Below, piece by piece: positions 1 to 8,600 of a stretch of DNA of 32,539 nucleotides; position 1 is the stretch's first letter, and every line of letters starts with the position of its first letter. The notes under the pieces are model-generated. The model was not told the origin of the DNA. It worked only from the letters and a program-made list of their open reading frames with translations, and ran no database searches. A program made the position numbers and the translations under genes. The stretch covers positions 1-32,539 of the forward strand of contig NZ_QBUY01000105.1 in assembly GCF_003121405.1 (NCBI RefSeq), given 5' to 3'. This stretch comes from Paraburkholderia sp. C35 (GTDB lineage Bacteria; Pseudomonadota; Gammaproteobacteria; Burkholderiales; Burkholderiaceae).

Positions 1-19
1 AGGCGAGGGTCAAGCGGTT

Positions 20-160
20 CGGTGTGAGCGGCTTTCTTTTGCCTACTTTTCTTTGCCGCTGCAAAGAAAAGTAGGTGCCGCCCCGCACAGGGGCGACGCA
101 TGAAGAACCACTAACAAACCGCGGACGCCAGCGACAAAGCAAAGCAAACCCACCCCAAAA
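20..160. repeat. Palindromic intergenic repeat, possible terminator
   Basis: Two hairpins lie back to back just 3' of the molybdenum hydroxylase operon. The first has perfect 15-bp arms at 42-56 and 61-75 with a 4-base loop. The second has 6-bp arms (CGCCCC/GGGGCG) at 79-84 and 90-95 with a 5-base loop. The first arm is T-rich, so RNA from either strand would form a strong stem. The sequence around it (a CTTTTGCCTACTTTTC core followed by a CCCCGCACAGGGGC core) resembles, from memory, a dispersed extragenic repeat in Burkholderia/Paraburkholderia genomes. Its ends are approximate. It could terminate the operon reading leftward, or be a passive REP-like element. Copy number cannot be seen in this window. 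Confidence 0.6.
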
Positions 161-180
161 GCGTCGCACGACAAAAAAAG

Positions 181-1458
181 CTACCTCGCAGCCTCAGTCG
201 CCTTCCGCAACCTGGCAACCTCCCTCGCGCCGACACCAGGCGCATTATTCCCCCATCCATTGCGGACAAAATTAAGCACATCGGCAACCTGCTGATCACT
301 CAACACGCCCGAATACTTCGGCATCGGATAAGGCGCCGGAATCCCTCCAATCACGAGATCCTCGGTCCCATTCAACGTAACGTTGATCAACGAAGAAGGA
401 TTGCGCTCCAGCACATTAGGATTCCCCGCCAGCGGCGCGAGCATCGGCGCAAACCCACGCCCATCCACCCCATGACAATGCATGCAGAAGGCCGTATAAA
501 CACGTGCCCCGGCATCATTGGCAGGCCGCGCCAGCGAAACCTTCGTCGCCTTCGCATCGTATGCATAAGCGGGCGCCCCGGACCCACCCGCCGCCGGCAG
601 CGACTTCAGATACCCCGACATCGCCGCCACGTCGGCATCCGTCAACGCCTGCGTGCTGTTATTGATCACACTCGTCATCGCGCCAAAAGCCGAAGCGTGC
701 TGGTTCGCACCCGTCTTCAGAAACTGCGCGACATCGGCCTCCGACCACCGTCCCAAGCCGACGTTATGCTCGCCCGTCAGGTTCGACGCGAACCAGTTGT
801 CGAGCACGCCGCCCGTCAGGAACGCACTGCCGCTCTCGTCGAGCGCCTTCTCCTGAAACGCAACGCCGCGCGGCGTATGACACGACCCGCAGTGCCCCAG
901 CCCCTGAATCAGATACGCGCCGCGATTCCACGCCACGTCCTTGCCGGGCTTGTCGCGGTACACGCCCTGCTCCAGAAACACCATGTTCCAGAACTTCAAC
1001 GGCCAACGCATGTTCATCGGCCATTTGATGTCCGGCTCACGATTGGCCTGCCTGATGGGCGCCACGCCACTCATGAAGTAGGTGTACAGCGCATGCATGT
1101 CGTCGTCGTTGACCTTCGCGTACGACGGATACGGCATGGCCGGATACAGATTGTGGCCATCCTTCGCCACGCCCTCGCGCATCGCACGCTTGAAGTCGGC
1201 TTCGCTGTACTGGCCGATGCCTGTGTCCGGGTCCGGCGTGATGTTGGTCGAGTAGATCGCGCCCATCGGCGTCATCATCTGCAAGCCGCCCGCGAAAGGC
1301 TTGCCGTGCGGCGCCGAATGACACGCGATGCAGTCGCCCGCCTTCGCCAGATACTCGCCGCGCTTGACGAGCGCGTCGTCGGCAGCGTGCGTCAAGGCGG
1401 GAAGCGCGGATAGCGCGAACGCAGCAGCCAGCGCAAAGGCCTTCAATGTGGTTTTCAT
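181..1458 (-). CDS. Triheme cytochrome c subunit of periplasmic dehydrogenase
   Basis: This is a 425-residue exported cytochrome c that probably carries electrons from the upstream molybdenum hydroxylase to the respiratory chain. A Sec signal peptide ends near residue 25 (ALTHA|ADD). Three CXXCH haem sites are visible: CIACH at 43-47, CGSCH at 190-194 and CMHCH at 325-329. Three haem domains and about 400-450 residues match the alcohol/aldehyde dehydrogenase cytochrome c subunit family (AdhB/gluconate 2-dehydrogenase type). It begins 10 bp after the molybdopterin subunit, as the last gene of a three-gene operon, and stops just before the palindromic repeat at the left end. No membrane anchor is evident beyond the signal peptide. 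The family call is firm; the electron donor is inferred from the operon. Confidence 0.92.
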   Translation of the reverse strand: MKTTLKAFALAAAFALSALPALTHAADDALVKRGEYLAKAGDCIACHSAPHGKPFAGGLQMMTPMGAIYSTNITPDPDTGIGQYSEADFKRAMREGVAKDGHNLYPAMPYPSYAKVNDDDMHALYTYFMSGVAPIRQANREPDIKWPMNMRWPLKFWNMVFLEQGVYRDKPGKDVAWNRGAYLIQGLGHCGSCHTPRGVAFQEKALDESGSAFLTGGVLDNWFASNLTGEHNVGLGRWSEADVAQFLKTGANQHASAFGAMTSVINNSTQALTDADVAAMSGYLKSLPAAGGSGAPAYAYDAKATKVSLARPANDAGARVYTAFCMHCHGVDGRGFAPMLAPLAGNPNVLERNPSSLINVTLNGTEDLVIGGIPAPYPMPKYSGVLSDQQVADVLNFVRNGWGNNAPGVGAREVARLRKATEAAR

Positions 1459-1468
1459 CGTCGGCCCC

Positions 1469-3706
1469 TTATGCGTTGATCAACTGGTTGCCAACGGGCA
1501 GATGCCGCAGCCGCTTGCCCGTCGCCGCATAGATCGCGTTGGCGATGGCCGGCTGTGCCGCCGCCGTCCCCGGCTCGCCAATGCCGCCCGGCGCCTCGCT
1601 GCTCTTGACGATATGCACGTCGATGGTCGGCGTTTCGTTGATGCGCAGAATCCGGTAGTCGGTGAAGTTGTTCTGCTGCACGCGGCCCCGATCGATCGTG
1701 ATCTCGCTGTACAGCGCCGCCGTGATCGCGAAGATAATGCCGCCCTGGATCTGCGCTTCGACCGTGTTCGGATTCACCACCATCCCGCAATCGACGGCGC
1801 ACACCACGCGGTTCACCGTAACTTCGCCCTGATCGACGGTCACGTCCGCGACCATCGAAAAGAAACTGCCGAACGCATGCATCACCGACACGCCGCGCCC
1901 CTGTCCCTTCGGCACCGTCCTGCCCCAATCGGCCGCCTGCGTCGCGACGTTCAGCACGTTCAACGCACGCGGCGATTTGCCGAGCAGATCGCGCCGGTAC
2001 TTCACAGGGTCGATCTTCGCCTGCGCCGCGAGTTCGTCGATAAAGCTCTCGACCACGAACGTGCCGCGCGTCGGTCCCACGCCGCGCCAGAACGCGGTAG
2101 GCACGGCATGCGGCTCCTGACGCACGTAATCGACCAGTTGATTGGGCAGGTCATACGGAAGATCGGCGGCCACTTCGACGGCATCGGGATCGACGCCGTT
2201 CTTCACGGCAGGTGGCGCGAAACGCGACAGGATCGACGAGCCGACAATGCGATGCTGCCACGCAACCGGCTTGCCGTTCGCGTCGAGTCCCGCCGAAATC
2301 CTGTCGTAGTAGAACGGGCGATACATGTCGTGCTGGATGTCCTCTTCGCGCGTCCACGTCACCTTCACAGGCACGTTGAGTTGCTTGCCCACTTTCAGGG
2401 CCTGCGTGATCGCATCGACTTCGAGCCGGCGCCCGAAGCCGCCGCCCAGCAGAAAGTTGTGCACGACGATCTTGTCCGGCGACAGCCCCGTGATCTTCGC
2501 GCCCGCATCGCGTGCACGCGTCGGCACCTGCGTACCGACCCAGATATCGCAGCTATCCGGCGTCACGTGCACCGTGCAGTTGATCGGCTCCATCGTTGCG
2601 TGTGCAAGGAACGGCTGTTGATAGACGGCATCGACGCGCGTCTTCGCCTGCGCAAACGCATTGGTGACGTCGCCGTCCTTGCGCGCGACCGCGCCGTTGC
2701 CTTGCGACGCCTTCTCCATATCGCCGACGATCGTCTTCATCGACACCGCCGAGCCCGCGCCTTCGTTCCACGTGATCTTCAGCGCGGCGGCACCGCGTTT
2801 AGCGGCCCAAGTGTGATCGCCGATCACGGCGACACCGTTGTCGATCTTCACGATCTGGCGTACGCCGGGAATCTTCTTTGCCGCCGTATCGTCGACGCTC
2901 GCGAGCGTGCCGCCGAACACCGGGCAATTGACGATGGCCGCATAGACCATGTTGGGCAGACGCCCGTCGAGACCGAACAGCGCGCTGCCGTCCACTTTCT
3001 CCGGCGAATCGAGCCGCTTCGCCTGCGTGCCGATCAGCTTGAAGTCCTTCGGATTCTTCAGCGGCACGTTCTCGGGCGCAGGCAGTTTCGCGGCGGCGTC
3101 GACGAGTTGCCCGTAGGCGATGCTGCGTTTCGTGTCCGCGTGGATCACCTGGCCGTTCGCGGCATGGCACGACGCCGGGTCCACCTGCCATTGCTGCGCC
3201 GCCGCGTTGATGAGCAGCACGCGCGTGGTCGCGCCCGCGCGCCGCATCGGTTCCCACGCGTAGCGGATCGACGTCGAGCCGCCCGTCAACTGGCCGCCGA
3301 GCAGCGGGTCCGTAAAGAGCGTCTCGTCGGGTGGCGCGTGCGCGATCGTCACGCTATCCAGCGGCACTTCGAGTTCTTCCGCGATCAGCATCGGGATCGA
3401 CGTGTACACGCCCTGTCCCATTTCGACCTTCGGGATGATCAGCGTGACCTTGCCCGCCGTATCGATCTGCACGAACGCATTCGATGCGAGCACGCCGCTT
3501 TGCGGCGTCTCGACGCCGTCGCCGCCGATCACCGATTTGCGCACGTCACCCTGGCTTTGCGCAGGCATGCTGAAGCCGAGCATCAGGCCGCCGCCCGCCA
3601 TGGCGGCGACGCTTGCACTGAACTTCAGGAACGCGCGGCGATTGACGCGTGTGGCATCGTCGTCGCGTGGCTTGCCGTTTTGTGCATCGAGGAGTCCTTG
3701 TGACAT
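1469..3706 (-). CDS. Xanthine dehydrogenase-family molybdopterin-binding subunit (IorB-like)
   Basis: This is the 745-residue large subunit of a molybdenum hydroxylase of the isoquinoline 1-oxidoreductase/membrane aldehyde dehydrogenase type, which binds the Mo-cytosine dinucleotide cofactor and hydroxylates the substrate. A twin-arginine signal is clear: NRRAFLKF with RR at 23-24, then a hydrophobic stretch ending AQSQ near 52. The protein should therefore be exported folded to the periplasm. The C-terminal GEPG motif carries the conserved active-site Glu (about residue 711). Length agrees with IorB-like proteins (about 730-770). The ATG lies 1 nt after the stop of the 2Fe-2S subunit, and the cytochrome c gene follows after 10 bp. 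No FAD subunit is present, as expected for enzymes that pass electrons to cytochrome c. The substrate (aldehyde, N-heterocycle or other) cannot be read from sequence. Confidence 0.93.
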   Translation of the reverse strand: MSQGLLDAQNGKPRDDDATRVNRRAFLKFSASVAAMAGGGLMLGFSMPAQSQGDVRKSVIGGDGVETPQSGVLASNAFVQIDTAGKVTLIIPKVEMGQGVYTSIPMLIAEELEVPLDSVTIAHAPPDETLFTDPLLGGQLTGGSTSIRYAWEPMRRAGATTRVLLINAAAQQWQVDPASCHAANGQVIHADTKRSIAYGQLVDAAAKLPAPENVPLKNPKDFKLIGTQAKRLDSPEKVDGSALFGLDGRLPNMVYAAIVNCPVFGGTLASVDDTAAKKIPGVRQIVKIDNGVAVIGDHTWAAKRGAAALKITWNEGAGSAVSMKTIVGDMEKASQGNGAVARKDGDVTNAFAQAKTRVDAVYQQPFLAHATMEPINCTVHVTPDSCDIWVGTQVPTRARDAGAKITGLSPDKIVVHNFLLGGGFGRRLEVDAITQALKVGKQLNVPVKVTWTREEDIQHDMYRPFYYDRISAGLDANGKPVAWQHRIVGSSILSRFAPPAVKNGVDPDAVEVAADLPYDLPNQLVDYVRQEPHAVPTAFWRGVGPTRGTFVVESFIDELAAQAKIDPVKYRRDLLGKSPRALNVLNVATQAADWGRTVPKGQGRGVSVMHAFGSFFSMVADVTVDQGEVTVNRVVCAVDCGMVVNPNTVEAQIQGGIIFAITAALYSEITIDRGRVQQNNFTDYRILRINETPTIDVHIVKSSEAPGGIGEPGTAAAQPAIANAIYAATGKRLRHLPVGNQLINA

Positions 3707-3707
3707 C

Positions 3708-4163
3708 TCACGCCTCCTTCGCTGCCTGCTTCACGGCAGCGCGGATGCGGTTGTAGGTGCCACAGCGGCAGATGTTGCCGGCCATGGCCGCGTCGATGTC
3801 GGCGTCGCTCGGGTTCGGGTTTTGTGTGAGCAGCGAAGCCGCCTGCATCACCTGTCCGGACTGACAGTACCCGCACTGCACCACGTCGATCTGTCGCCAT
3901 GCAGCCTGCACTTTCTTGCCCGCGGGCGTATCGCCGACGGCTTCGATCGTCGTGATCTTCTTGTCGCCGACAGCCGCAATGGGCAGCACGCACGAGCGCA
4001 CGGCCACGCCGTCCAGATGCACGGTGCATGCGCCGCATTGCGCGATGCCGCAGCCGAACTTCGTTCCCGTGAGACCGACGATATCGCGCAACGCCCACAG
4101 CACAGGCATGTCCGGGGGTGCGTCGATAGTGTGAGACTGGCCGTTGATGTTCAGCGTTGCCAT
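3708..4163 (-). CDS. 2Fe-2S subunit of molybdenum hydroxylase (IorA-like)
   Basis: This 151-residue small subunit carries two [2Fe-2S] clusters between the Mo centre and the cytochrome c. The N-terminal plant-ferredoxin-type domain has Cys38, Cys43, Cys46 and Cys58. The C-terminal helical domain has Cys97 and Cys100 (QCGYC) and Cys132 and Cys134 (ICRCG). I chose the ATG at 4163 (MATLNINGQ) because it gives the usual family length of about 150. The reading frame continues upstream, but those residues look non-coding. There is no signal peptide of its own, so it would be exported together with the Tat-signal-bearing large subunit, as known for related enzymes. It is the first gene of the operon. 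Confidence 0.93.
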   Translation of the reverse strand: MATLNINGQSHTIDAPPDMPVLWALRDIVGLTGTKFGCGIAQCGACTVHLDGVAVRSCVLPIAAVGDKKITTIEAVGDTPAGKKVQAAWRQIDVVQCGYCQSGQVMQAASLLTQNPNPSDADIDAAMAGNICRCGTYNRIRAAVKQAAKEA

Positions 4164-4585
4164 GAGCGTATCCGTAAAGTGGGAGGTTCTATTTATCCGC
4201 CGATGCCGAACAAAATCCCGATAACCACGACTCTTTGTTGGACGCGACGTGCCAATCAGGCAAGCCACTGCAGGTGCATACGCACTGCGTGAAGCTGTTG
4301 AGCATGGGCATTGAGGGATCGGACCCAATGATTGTAGTGGGACGTTAAAAAACCTGCGTGCGAAGTGCAGAGACTTGCCGGATATCAAGGCGCTCAAGAT
4401 GCGACGCCCGAATAATGGCAGGGCGGCACCGCCGCCAGATGCAGCCGTATGAAACAGGCGTCGGACGTCTGTGCGACGCGACATGCAGTCGCCGTGCTCT
4501 GCGCGGGGTGTGCCCATCGACATCGCGGCGACGGCAAGCAAACTCGCGCGGCCTGTGACTCGCGCCAGCGTCAGGACAAAAATCG
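4164..4585. other. Divergent intergenic region, no gene seen
   Basis: These 422 bp separate the molybdenum hydroxylase operon (minus) from the fimbrial gene (plus) and must carry both promoters. The part nearest the 2Fe-2S subunit is AT-richer (around 4185-4235), as expected for a promoter. I could not place convincing -35/-10 boxes. No open frame here looks protein-like, and I see no RNA gene. Confidence 0.5.
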
Positions 4586-5632
4586 ATGATCTTTATCTCT
4601 CGCGTCGCTGCGCGTCTCTTGCGCAAACCGTGCAGATCGACCAGAAGGCCAACAGGTCGATCGCAACCCCACTGGTTCGGGCGCACGCTGTGCTGCACCA
4701 CCTTGCTCCTCTGCTCGACCGCCGTGCATGCTGCGTGCGTCTGGGAAAACGGCGAAAGCACGCGAAACTACACGTTTCCGGTCCCGACGATTTCGGTACC
4801 ACGCAACGCGCCGGTTGGCACGGTGCTGTACACCGTGCCACCGCAAACGGCGCTTCCCGCAAGCGGTGTGTTCGCGAACTGTTCGAGCGGTGGCGGCATG
4901 GCCACCCGTAGCCTGTCAGGCGGCGAGATGGTATCGGGCAGCCCCTATACGGTGGCCACCAACGTACCAGGTATTGGCATGCGCTTCGGTTCCGCATACA
5001 CCGGCTATGTGGACTACTGGGGTGCCGGCAACCAGGAATCGTTCGCCGGCGCATGGGCATGGAACGGCACGCGGCTGGGTGCTCAGGTGGTCGTGACGGG
5101 TCCGGTGCGCAGCGGTACGGTCAACGGTCTGGCGACAGGCACCTTCACGCTGGGCGGCACGCTCGTCATCGCGAATCTGCGTACCACGACGTTTGACGTC
5201 ACAAGCACGGCCTGTTCCGTGACGACACCGTCGGTGTCGGTGAACATGCCTACGGTGAATTCCAGCGTATTCGCATCGGTCGGAACTACGGCGGCACCGC
5301 AGCCGTTCGCGATCCGCCTGAGTTGCGCACCCGATACACGCGTCTTCATCACGCTATCGGACAGTTCGAACCCGGCCAACACGTCCAGTGTCCTGACGCT
5401 GACGCCAGCATCGTCTGCCAAAGGCATCGGGCTTCAGATTACGAGCGACAGCAAGCCGGTGAGCTTTGGCCCGGACTCGCCCGTGGCGGGCAACGTCAAC
5501 CAGTGGCAAGCGGGCACATCGTCGGGCGGCGAGATGACAATCCCTCTTGCGGTGCAATATATCCAGACGGCGCCGGCCATCAGCGCCGGCTCGGTGACAG
5601 GACTGGCAACCTTCACGATGTCCTATCAATGA
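4586..5632 (+). CDS. Orphan two-domain fimbrial adhesin/pilin
   Basis: This 348-residue secreted protein resembles tip adhesins of chaperone-usher (type 1) fimbriae. An in-frame stop at 4556-4558 precedes the ATG, and AGGA lies 9 nt upstream. The signal peptide has an unusually long basic N-region, a hydrophobic core near 36-46 and cleavage around VHA|AC (49/50), leaving about 299 mature residues. The first half (about 50-205) is a Gly/Thr/Ser-rich beta domain beginning with Cys. The second half (about 210-348) has pilin features: paired Cys near ACSV and LSCAP, and a C-terminal strand GLATFTMSYQ typical of donor-strand subunits. No chaperone or usher gene is adjacent, so assembly would need genes elsewhere. 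It converges on the cellulose operon with only 31 bp between stops. A TTG at 4619 is a less likely start. Confidence 0.8.
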   Translation: MIFISRVAARLLRKPCRSTRRPTGRSQPHWFGRTLCCTTLLLCSTAVHAACVWENGESTRNYTFPVPTISVPRNAPVGTVLYTVPPQTALPASGVFANCSSGGGMATRSLSGGEMVSGSPYTVATNVPGIGMRFGSAYTGYVDYWGAGNQESFAGAWAWNGTRLGAQVVVTGPVRSGTVNGLATGTFTLGGTLVIANLRTTTFDVTSTACSVTTPSVSVNMPTVNSSVFASVGTTAAPQPFAIRLSCAPDTRVFITLSDSSNPANTSSVLTLTPASSAKGIGLQITSDSKPVSFGPDSPVAGNVNQWQAGTSSGGEMTIPLAVQYIQTAPAISAGSVTGLATFTMSYQ

Positions 5633-5663
5633 CTTCGACAAGCTCGCACGGCATCGGCTAGCG

Positions 5664-8600
5664 TCAATCGTTGACCGGCAGATACTGCGACTTGAGCTGC
5701 CTCGGCGGGAAGATCGGCATACCTGTCTGCATGGTGAACGCGTAACGCACATACACGGCCGCAACGAACTCGCGATACTCGTACGCATTGCCGAACGACG
5801 CCGCCGCGCCGACCGTCACCTGCGGCGCGAGCTGATACTCGCCGACGGCATCGATCGAGTACGACACGCCCGTCTTGCTCTGGCCAGGATAGACGGCGTT
5901 CGGATCGGGTACCGCCTGGGTGGAAGTCTTGAAGCGCGTCACGGCATCGGACTGCAGGCCCGGATCGAGCGGGAAATACGGCGAATCGTCCTGACGATAA
6001 TGCTGCACGCCAATCGACGCCTTCAGGTCATACGTGAACTGCCCGTTGCGCCCGGTCCATTCGATCGGCAGATTCAGGATCGCATACTGCTGCGGGCTGA
6101 AGTAGCCGCCCTGACCGTACGTGAAGTACGACAGATTCTTGTTGTAGTGCATCAGCGTCGTGTTCACGCCGATGGTGAAGGTCTGGTCCGCGTCCTTGTA
6201 GAGCCGCGTGTACACGCCACCGCCGCCCTTGATGGACGTGTTCGATGCCACGTGACGGCCATCGTAGTAGTCGCCCGCCAGGTTCGCGTAGAGGCCGCTC
6301 GTGCCGTCGTCCCAGCCGATGTCCCCGCGCAGGCCGTTCGACGTCACGCCGCCCCATTCGAGATTGGTCAGCGCATCGCGCGCTCCGGCATACGAGACCA
6401 GGCTGTCGGTCACCGCGCGGCGTTCTGCCGTCAGGCGGTAGGACACCTTGTCGGTCAAGCCGCCCTTGAACTGCACGCCACCGACCATGTTCTGCTCGCG
6501 AAAGCCGAACGGCGTCGCGCCGACATCGACCTTCAGCCCGCGATACTGATAACCCACGCCCACGCCAACACCCGTCGCCGTCTGCGAGCCGTACGGGTTG
6601 CTGGACTGGTTCACCTGCGCCGAACCGAAGCGGGCCAGCGTGTCCGCGCTGCTGCTTGCAGTGCCTGCGTCGAGCGTGACGGGCGTGACCTCGACGGTCA
6701 CGTGGCCGTCGCCTGCACGAATGCGGCCTTGCAGCGGCACTTCGATGTCGGTCAGGTTCGACAGGCCGTTTTCGCCATCGCGATTACGAAACTGGATGCC
6801 ACCACCCACCGTGCTGGTCTGCTCACGGTTGATCTGCGCGAGCTCTTCCTCGACGGTGAGCGGCTGTGCCTGCGTCGGTTGCGGATACTGCCGGTTCTGC
6901 GCATCAGGATCCTGCAACTGCGCGCTGCGCGTCGGATACGGCGCGGGCGGTTGCGGCACGTACGGCACGAGGCCGTAGCCCTGATTCGTGTAGTTCTGCG
7001 GATAGGCCGGTTGCGGCGCTTGCGGCTGATACGGCTGCTGATATTGCTGCTGCGGATACGGCTGTTGCGCGTATGCGCGCTGCTGTGGATACGGTTGCTG
7101 CGGATACGGCTGCTGCGCGTACCCTTGTTGCGGATAAGGCTGCTGAGGATACGGTTGCTGCGGGTAAGCCTGTTGCTGCGGGTAGCCGCCCTGCGGATAG
7201 CCGCCCTGCTGCTGCGCATAGCCTGCATTGCCGTTCGTTGCGCGCGCATTCTTCGTAGTCCGCTTCTTCGACTGCTGCCGCGCGTTCATGCCCTGCGTCA
7301 CCTGCGCCTGTGCAGCAGCCTGCGCTTGCGGCGACATGGGCCAGGGCGTGCTGATGGACGCATCGTTCGGTTGCGCGTACACCGGTTGCTGATAGGGCTG
7401 CTGATACGGTTGCTGCGGGTAAGGCTGCTGCTGATACGGCTGCGCATAGCCCTGTGCGGGATACGCCTGCCCCGGCGCCAGCCCGCCGCCCGACTGTGAC
7501 GAGCCATACTGATCGAGACCATAGCCGTCGGTGTCGGGTACGGCACTGTCCGTCAATGCCGCTTGCGGCGCGAGCGTCCTGAGCGAATTGATCTGCGAAG
7601 CTGGTTGCGGTGCGATGTAAGGCGCGCTGGGCGCGGTTGCCGGCTGCGTCGGCGGATAGTAGGCAGGCATGGCTGGCATCGGATACGGTTGGGTCGTGAG
7701 ACCGGTATTCTGCGCAGGGAACGGCACAGTGTTCGACGCATCCGCCGACGTCCGGTTCGCAAAAGGATTGGTGCCGGGCAACGGAATCGGCCCGCGCGAG
7801 CGCAAGGGCACATCCCAGCCACTCGGCACAGGCTGGCCGTTCGCACCCGTTGCCGTCGCACCGGGCCGCGCGAGCGGCGCATTCTGCGCGATCAGCGAGC
7901 GCTGGAAATACTGTGCGGCAAGACTGTCTCTGCCTTCCGCGCGATACATGCGGCCCATCGCGGCGAGCGCATCGGCATTGTTTGGCGCGATGCGCAAGGC
8001 CTGCTTCAGCGTGTTCTCGGCGAAATCGAACTTGCGGATCTGCGTGGCTGCGCCCGCAGCATTCAGCAGCAAACCCATGTCGGTCGGATTCTGCGCGAGC
8101 GCGAGACGGTAGGTCGCCAGCGCGTTCGCGTTGTCGTTGTTCGCGGTGTACAGACGCGCGAGCGCCGCAAGAATGTCGGGGTCGTTCGGGCGCGCGGCAA
8201 GCCACGGCGACAGCACGTCATAGGCACTGGCGAGATCGTTGGCCTGACGCAGCGCATCCGTGCGGCGCACGACAATCGCCACGTTGATCTTCTCGAAGTC
8301 GGTGCGCTGCTGGCCCGTCAACTGCATCGACGCGAGCCGCCGCATCACTTCACCCAGTTCGATGTCCTGACCTGCGTTCAGCAGAATGCCCGCATCCGTC
8401 AGCAACAGCCCTGGATCGTTCGGCGAACGCGCGACAGCGCTGCGCACCATCATCAGCGCGCGCGGCGTGTCGCCCGTGCTCACGTATGCCGATGCAATCG
8501 CGCCGATCAGTTCGGCGTTGTTTCCCGCAATCGGCTCGGCGTTCTGCAGCATCCCGCGTGCCTGTGCGACCCGGCCGCTCTTCGCGAGCGCCACGGCTTC

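Noticed and set aside
1328..3703. A 791-codon open frame on the plus strand
   Set aside because: It is antisense to the molybdopterin subunit across nearly its whole length. The translation is Arg/His/Asp-rich without recognisable motifs, typical of a high-GC shadow frame.
4488..4532. GTCGCCG / CGGCGAC inverted repeat upstream of the fimbrial gene
   Set aside because: 7-bp GC-only arms 31 bp apart are expected by chance in sequence of this composition.
4164..4541. N-terminal extension of the 2Fe-2S subunit frame
   Set aside because: The frame is open, but the family normally starts at the MATLNINGQ position, and the extension overlaps the upstream control region without protein-like content.
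7010..7225. Possible CRISPR array because of regular short repeats
   Set aside because: The repeats are in frame, degenerate, contiguous without unique spacers and code for PYPQQ units within bcsC.
6000..7499. A 499-codon plus-strand frame with Leu/Arg/Ile-rich repeats
   Set aside because: It mirrors the bcsC barrel and linker. The LLRIRLLRV-like repeats are just the antisense reading of the PYPQQ codons.
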